This document shows, in pieces, positions 33,339 to 37,704 of a stretch of 37,704 nt of DNA. A model generated the notes under the pieces. That model had not been told where the DNA came from. It was given only the letters and a program-made list of their open reading frames with translations, and made no database searches. The DNA lies in contig QHZD01000048.1 of NCBI GenBank assembly GCA_003225315.1, positions 24,422-62,125 of the forward strand, read 5' to 3'. This DNA is from Acidobacteriota bacterium. Lineage in GTDB: Bacteria > Acidobacteriota > Terriglobia > Acidiferrales > UBA7541. A program made the translations under genes and the position numbers. Numbering within the stretch: position 1 is the first letter of the stretch; every line of letters starts with the position of its first letter.

Positions 33339-34091
33339 CTACTCCAGGGCCTTTTTGCGCGCGTGGAGAAAATACTCCTGATTGCCCTCGGCTCCCAGAA
33401 GGCGGCTGGGGCGGACTCCCAGGCAATCCAGACTAAGAGACTCAACGAATTCGCGGACGGATCGAATCGCGCGATCGTGAAGATTTTGGTCTTTCACGAT
33501 TCCGCCGCGGGCGATCTCTTGGCGGCGCAGTTCGAATTGGGGCTTGATGAGGATGAGAAAATCAGCACGAGCTTTTATTACCGTCACTGCTGGCGCAATG
33601 ACCTTGCAGACTGAAATGAAAGAAACATCCATCACGACTAAGTCGACACTTTCGGGAAGGTCTTCCTTATGAAGTTCGCGCGCGTTGCGCTCAATGGCGG
33701 TGACGTGAGGATTCTGACGCAGCTTCCAGTCAAGCTGCTCCACGTTTACGTCAACAGCATAGACTCGCGCTGCGCCATGTTGGAGCAGGCAGTCTGTGAA
33801 GCCGCCGTTCGAGGCGCCGATATCCAGACAAACGCGGCCGCTCGGGTCAATGGCAAGGTCTTCCAGTGCGCCTTCCAGCTTCATGCCGCCGCGGCTGACG
33901 AATTTCTGCGCGCGGCTGACAATTTCAATGCGGGCGTCGTTCGCAACGGGCATGCCAGCCTTTCCCGCTCGCTGGCCTTCCACCCGAACTTCACCGGCGA
34001 GAATCATGGCCATAGCTTTCTGGGGCGAGTCGGCGAAGCTTCGCTCGACGAGAAGAAGATCGAGCCGTTTGCGAGCTGCTTTTGGTTTCAT
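33339..34091 (-). CDS. tlyA: TlyA-family rRNA methyltransferase
   Basis: 250 aa from ATG 34091; a TTG at 34109 overlapping the ispA stop is an alternative, and neither has a clear ribosome site. An N-terminal S4 RNA-binding domain (~4-62, RKRLDLLLVERSFADSPQKAMAMILAGEV) is followed by an FtsJ/RrmJ-like SAM methyltransferase domain: FVSRGGMKLEGAL, the SAM loop CLDIGASNGGFTDCLLQHGA, VVMDVSFIS and LILIKPQFE. TlyA proteins 2'-O-methylate 16S and 23S rRNA in mycobacteria and were first described as hemolysins; methylation is the likelier job here. It is the third gene of the xseB-ispA-tlyA-nadK run. Confidence 0.93.
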   Translation of the reverse strand: MKPKAARKRLDLLLVERSFADSPQKAMAMILAGEVRVEGQRAGKAGMPVANDARIEIVSRAQKFVSRGGMKLEGALEDLAIDPSGRVCLDIGASNGGFTDCLLQHGAARVYAVDVNVEQLDWKLRQNPHVTAIERNARELHKEDLPESVDLVVMDVSFISVCKVIAPAVTVIKARADFLILIKPQFELRRQEIARGGIVKDQNLHDRAIRSVREFVESLSLDCLGVRPSRLLGAEGNQEYFLHARKKALE

Positions 34092-34105
34092 GACGCTTTG
34101 AATAA

Positions 34106-34987
34106 TCAAGCGCGGCGAAGCACGAGAAATTCGGCAATCTCGCGGAGTAGGACGGCACGATCCAAGTAGGGAGCGAGCTCGGCGATGGCTTTGGTCGCGA
34201 GATCATTGGCAATCTGGTGAGAGCGCTCCAAGCCATATACCGCGGGATAAGTTGCCTTCTGCTGGGCCATGTCTTTTCCCGCCGTCTTGCCGAGCGCGGC
34301 GGAGGATTCCTCGACGTCCAGAATGTCGTCCGTTACCTGAAAGGCCAAGCCGATAGTCTCCCCGAAACGGCGGAGGCGGCTGACATCCTCGGAGCCTGCG
34401 CCTGCGCACAAGGCACCAGCAGTGATGGAAGCGCGGATCAGCGCAGCGGTTTTCGAGCGGTGAATGTACTCGAGCATTTGCGGATCGACAGGCTTGCCTT
34501 CGGCTTCGATGTCCGCGACCTGGCCGCCGACCATTCCATTGATGGTCCCGGCGGCAGCCGCGACTTCTGAGAGGATGGCGGCACGGCGCTCCGCGGCGGC
34601 GGGCGTCGCACCAATGGTTTCAAACGCCAGCGTTAGGAGAGCATCGCCAGCGAGGATGGCAATGGCTTCGCCGAATTTCTTGTGGCAAGTGGGTTTGCCG
34701 CGGCGGAGGTCATCATTGTCCAGGGCCGGCAAATCGTCGTGGATCAGAGAGTAAGTGTGGATGAATTCGATGGCGCAAGCGGGATGGAGCGCGGGAGTGA
34801 CATCGCTCGAAAAGATGCGCGCCGTCTCGAGACAAAGGATGGGACGAATGCGCTTGCCACCGGCAAAAACACTGTAGCGCATAGCAGCATGAATGGATGA
34901 GGGCTGCGCCGTTGCTGCCGGAAGGAGTTTCTCGAGAGCGGCATCGACAGCTAGGCGGTTCTCTTCGAAAAATGGGGGAAGTTTCAT
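34106..34987 (-). CDS. ispA: Polyprenyl (farnesyl/geranylgeranyl) diphosphate synthase
   Basis: 293 aa from ATG 34987; the frame is open further upstream but without family similarity and into xseB. First aspartate-rich motif DDLPALDNDD (~84-93) and second DDILD (in FQVTDDILDVEE). MRYSVFAGGKRIRPIL near the N terminus binds isopentenyl diphosphate, and GGQVADI is typical of the short-chain IspA/CrtE group. It condenses isopentenyl diphosphate with allylic diphosphates to C15 or C20 products for quinones, carriers and carotenoids. Chain length cannot be assigned with certainty. No ribosome site is evident, and the 40-nt gap to xseB suggests operon transcription. Confidence 0.93.
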   Translation of the reverse strand: MKLPPFFEENRLAVDAALEKLLPAATAQPSSIHAAMRYSVFAGGKRIRPILCLETARIFSSDVTPALHPACAIEFIHTYSLIHDDLPALDNDDLRRGKPTCHKKFGEAIAILAGDALLTLAFETIGATPAAAERRAAILSEVAAAAGTINGMVGGQVADIEAEGKPVDPQMLEYIHRSKTAALIRASITAGALCAGAGSEDVSRLRRFGETIGLAFQVTDDILDVEESSAALGKTAGKDMAQQKATYPAVYGLERSHQIANDLATKAIAELAPYLDRAVLLREIAEFLVLRRA

Positions 34988-35027
34988 CGCTAGAGGGAAT
35001 TGGCGCGCAGCGGGAGGCCAAAGCGCG

Positions 35028-35300
35028 TCACGATTCGGACTCCTGCTCGGGGTCGAACGGCTCGGCCGCAAACTTGCCATCGGCTTTCTTCAGAAGGATT
35101 TCCACGCGTCCCTCCGCCTCTTCGAGTTGCTTCTGGCACTCGCGCGAAAGCGCGACGCCTTCTTCGAAAAGCTTCATCGCGTCGTCCAAAGAAAGCTGCG
35201 GGCTTTCTAATCGCCGGACGACTTCCTCGAGGCGGGCGAGCGAACGCTCAAAATCCGGCTTCTTCTGCGGTTCCGGTTTCTTGGGAGCAGGTGAATTCAC
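35028..35300 (-). CDS. xseB: Exodeoxyribonuclease VII small subunit
   Basis: 90 aa from GTG 35300. The helical-hairpin XseB signature FERSLARLEEVVRRLESPQL is followed by SLDDAMKLFEEGVALSRECQKQL and an acidic tail. The family is usually about 60-90 aa. XseB binds the large subunit XseA to form a single-strand-specific exonuclease. xseA, often directly adjacent, is not in this window. Upstream is mutM, a second DNA-repair gene, and downstream ispA, a common neighbour of xseB across bacteria. Confidence 0.93.
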   Translation of the reverse strand: MNSPAPKKPEPQKKPDFERSLARLEEVVRRLESPQLSLDDAMKLFEEGVALSRECQKQLEEAEGRVEILLKKADGKFAAEPFDPEQESES

Positions 35301-35336
35301 GCGATCGGCCCGTATCCTTTGGTTGGCAATGGACGC

Positions 35337-36176
35337 CTACTTCTGACAGCGCCCGCAATAGTAAGTTGAACGGCCGCCTTGCTCCATGCGCCGAATCGGC
35401 TCACAGCAGCGCCGGCAGAGTTTTCCTTCGCGGCCGTATACGCGGAGAACTCTTTCCAGACCTTGGAACCACCACTCCGGATTGCGAAAGTCCGGCGCCG
35501 GATGCAGACAGCATTCTAAGGCACGCGCGAGAACGGACACAATTGCTTTGTGCAAGCGGCGCACTTCCTGCGGTTGCAGAGTGTTGGCGCGGCGGCGTGG
35601 ATTGAAGCGGGCGTGGCACAGAGACTCACAGGAGTAGATGTTGCCAATGCCAGCGACGTACGATTGGTCCAGCAAGAAATCCTTTAAGGGACGCTTTGAC
35701 GCAGCGAGCAATTGGGTGAGATTTCCGGGAGTGAAATCAGGCGAGAGTGCGTCGATGCCCAGAACGCTGAGCCCGGAACAATCTTCGACGGATTCCCAGA
35801 AATGGACCCGACCGAAATGGCGGCGGTCGGCGAAACCCAGAACACCCTTGTCCAGTTCAAGAGCTACATCGACGTGCACGTTGCTCTTGTCCTGATTGGC
35901 GCGTTTCAGTAGTTCTTTACCGTTTGCAAACCACAGGAGTTGGCCATCGAGGCGAAAGTGCATCGTCAGGAGGCCATGGCCCAGGATGAGAAGCAGGTAT
36001 TTGCCTTTGCGATCGACGATGAGAATGCGCTGTCCTTGAGCATGACGCGCAACATGCGAAGCGGTTTGCGGTTTTGTGGCAATGGGATGAAAGACGTGAA
36101 CGCAACGGATTCTCCGACCTTGCACAAGGGGACGAAGCGTGCGGGCAACGGCTTCCACTTCCGGAAGTTCAGGCAT
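35337..36176 (-). CDS. mutM: Formamidopyrimidine-DNA glycosylase (MutM/Fpg)
   Basis: 279 aa. The start is fixed by the invariant MPELPEVE: after Met removal Pro is the Schiff-base nucleophile and Glu the acid. A Lys of DRKGKY (~57-59) is the beta-elimination residue. LLDQSYVAGIGNIYSCESLCHARFNPRR is the helix-two-turn-helix. The C-terminal zinc finger has C254, C257, C274 and C277 with the DNA-contacting Arg in GGRSTYYC. It excises 8-oxoguanine and formamidopyrimidines and nicks the strand. 15 nt separate it from the acylase gene upstream. Confidence 0.96.
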   Translation of the reverse strand: MPELPEVEAVARTLRPLVQGRRIRCVHVFHPIATKPQTASHVARHAQGQRILIVDRKGKYLLLILGHGLLTMHFRLDGQLLWFANGKELLKRANQDKSNVHVDVALELDKGVLGFADRRHFGRVHFWESVEDCSGLSVLGIDALSPDFTPGNLTQLLAASKRPLKDFLLDQSYVAGIGNIYSCESLCHARFNPRRRANTLQPQEVRRLHKAIVSVLARALECCLHPAPDFRNPEWWFQGLERVLRVYGREGKLCRRCCEPIRRMEQGGRSTYYCGRCQK

Positions 36177-36191
36177 GGGCGCAGTATGGGA

Positions 36192-37704
36192 TCAAGTTCC
36201 AGGTTTGAGAGTGAGCGTGTGTTTTCGAGTCCGCGCTTCGGCAGCATCGCTGAACGGCGCGACAACGGGCTTACCTTCATACCAGTAAGAAAACTGGTCG
36301 GAGTAATGGCTGCTACCGGGCTGACCGGATTGCCCCGCGGTGATGAGCAGAATCGATTCATCCCAGTTTCCGGGATTGCCAATGAAACGCATTGCAGGGC
36401 CGTGAGTCTTCGCGGCGGCGCGTACGCTGTAGACAGTGCCCGATTGCGGCTTGTCCGTGATGCTTAGAAATCGTTTCAAAAGACCCTCGTGTCCGAGGGG
36501 ATGAAACATGTCGAGAGAGTTGAAACGCTTCCACGCCCAATCTTCGACTCGCTCGCTCTTGCTTTGTTCGGCCAACTTAGTCACAGCGATGTCGGCAGCG
36601 GTGGCCAGGAATTCGTCATACGTTTTGTAGGACACAGGCAGCCATTTCGCGGGTCGATCCGTGAGGATTCTTTGCAGAAACGTGGTGCTCCGCCACTGAT
36701 AAAGATTTGTATCTTTTCCGAGAAACGGCTCGAGAAGCAGGTCGATGGCCGCCCGGCGCGCCGCGTGAAGAAACCAAACTTCTGGAGAATCGGCGTCGGC
36801 GATTCCGTTCCAATCTTTCAAACCATCGATAAGTTTTTGAGCGCGCGCATCTTTGGGCTTCGCGGTTCTCGCTGCCGCCAATAATTGATCCGCGAGGAAC
36901 ACGTGAGGATAACTGTACGTGTCGGTTTGGACCTTCAGCATGTCTTCAGGCCGCAAATCGTGGCGGTCATGCAATAAATCGTAGATGCGCGCGGTGCGAT
37001 AGGGCTCTTCCCAGCGGTCCGTTAGATACGGCTTGTAATTTGGTCCCACCACGCGGGCGTTGGCGGTGATGATCAGGCCACTCTCCGGATTGAGCGCTTG
37101 CGGGAGCCGGTCAAACGGAATGTAGCCGGTCCATTCATAGTCGTCCACGTCGCCGGGAACGGGAATCTCGCCGTGGCCCTTCTTTCGAACCGGCACGCGC
37201 GCGGCCATCACGTATCCGATATTGCCGTCGACGTCTGCGTAAACCGCGTTCTGCGCCGGGCCCCAAACGCGTTTCATGTTTTCGCGGAATTCTTTCCAAT
37301 TGCGTGCCTTGCCAAGCCAGGTGTAGCTGCTCGCGAGGCCGCCGGGTTCCGTGGCAGTCCAACGCAGCGCATAGGCTTTGTCTCCCTCGCGGTGAACAAT
37401 GGGGCCGTGGCGTGTCACGGTCACCCTTAGGTGCTCGTCGGGCTGACCCTTAACGTGAATGGTTTCGTCGAAAATTTGGGCCCTTGTCCATGCGCCTTTT
37501 ACACGATACTCATCAGGGGAGGAAGGGTTGAACGTCTCGACGTAAAGATCCTGAACGTCGGCGCCGTTATTGGTGAAGCCCCAGGCGATGTGGTCGTTGT
37601 GGCCGATGATGATCATCGGCGCGCCGGGAAGCGTGAATCCCTTAATGTTCCAGCCCGGCGCCGTGAGGTGAATCTCGTACCAGATGGAAGGGATCATCAG
37701 CTCA
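36192..37704 (-). CDS. Penicillin acylase-family Ntn hydrolase (partial, 5' end outside window)
   Basis: The minus-strand frame enters from the right edge; about 503 codons to TGA at 36192 are visible, so the Met at 37697 is internal. The opening MIPSIWYEIHL, then GFTLPGAPMIIIGHNDHIAWGFTNNGADVQDLY and LRVTVTRHGPIV, is the beta-chain region of penicillin G acylase/acyl-homoserine lactone acylase proteins. NPESGLIITANARVV and a C-terminal GNPGNWDESILLITAGQSGQ followed by SSHYSDQFSYW are also typical. In this family the N-terminal nucleophile Ser of the beta chain lies shortly before the visible part, so catalysis and signal peptide cannot be checked. Possible substrates include acyl-homoserine lactones, cyclic lipopeptides or beta-lactams. 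Confidence 0.92.
   Translation of the reverse strand, partial: ELMIPSIWYEIHLTAPGWNIKGFTLPGAPMIIIGHNDHIAWGFTNNGADVQDLYVETFNPSSPDEYRVKGAWTRAQIFDETIHVKGQPDEHLRVTVTRHGPIVHREGDKAYALRWTATEPGGLASSYTWLGKARNWKEFRENMKRVWGPAQNAVYADVDGNIGYVMAARVPVRKKGHGEIPVPGDVDDYEWTGYIPFDRLPQALNPESGLIITANARVVGPNYKPYLTDRWEEPYRTARIYDLLHDRHDLRPEDMLKVQTDTYSYPHVFLADQLLAAARTAKPKDARAQKLIDGLKDWNGIADADSPEVWFLHAARRAAIDLLLEPFLGKDTNLYQWRSTTFLQRILTDRPAKWLPVSYKTYDEFLATAADIAVTKLAEQSKSERVEDWAWKRFNSLDMFHPLGHEGLLKRFLSITDKPQSGTVYSVRAAAKTHGPAMRFIGNPGNWDESILLITAGQSGQPGSSHYSDQFSYWYEGKPVVAPFSDAAEARTRKHTLTLKPGT

Noticed and set aside
1-37704. tRNA, rRNA, insertion sequences or phage genes
   Set aside because: No cloverleaf T-arm/acceptor combination, no rRNA-like stretch, no transposase or integrase motifs and no terminal inverted repeats with target duplications were found by reading.

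Overview
The window looks like chromosomal DNA of an acidobacterium (phylum Acidobacteriota). This is an inference from gene content: a very large Oar-like TonB-dependent receptor with an N-terminal carboxypeptidase-regulatory-like domain, acidobacterial-type pilins with a TGxRAFCxDQ motif, an NtrY/NtrX pair beside pilus genes, and moderately GC-rich coding sequence. I see no phage, insertion sequence, CRISPR array, tRNA or rRNA.

Layout. 1-287 (+) is the 3' end of era. 352-963 (-) is a small exported, probably outer-membrane protein of unknown function. 1187-4788 (-) is an ntrY-ntrX two-component pair. Divergent from it, 5110-12388 (+) carries pilB, pilT, pilC, pilS and pilR. Next, 12677-15447 (+) holds four consecutive type IV pilin genes. 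The first three are each preceded by a well-formed sigma-54 (-24/-12) promoter and followed by a hairpin terminator; the first two coding sequences are almost identical. 15509-22759 (+) is a second assembly-machine operon: LolA-like protein, a second GspF/PilC, a second GspE/PilB, then PilM-, PilN-, PilO- and PilP/GspC-like proteins and a pseudopilin-like protein with a Pro/Gln-rich tail. No secretin (PilQ/GspD) or prepilin peptidase is present. It runs convergently, with a 3-nt gap, into a lytic transglycosylase gene coupled to a HAD phosphatase gene (22763-24345, -). A repeat-bearing gap follows, then the TonB-dependent receptor (24918-28145, -). 28551-32353 (+) is hpt, a GAF-GAF-SpoIIE phosphatase and lysA. 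32449-37704 (-) is a housekeeping run: penicillin acylase (5' end outside the window), mutM, xseB, ispA, tlyA, nadK.

How it fits together. PilS/PilR is a membrane sensor and a sigma-54 activator encoded directly before the pilins. It is the obvious candidate to drive the three sigma-54 pilin promoters. PilB, PilT and PilC are the extension motor, retraction motor and platform of a type IVa pilus. The second operon supplies another ATPase, another platform and the inner-membrane alignment proteins. Either the PilMNOP-like proteins serve the same pilus with a spare motor, or the operon encodes a separate T2SS/T4P-like exporter with its own pseudopilin. The sequence does not settle which. This pilin array plus second machine is the most interesting part of the window.
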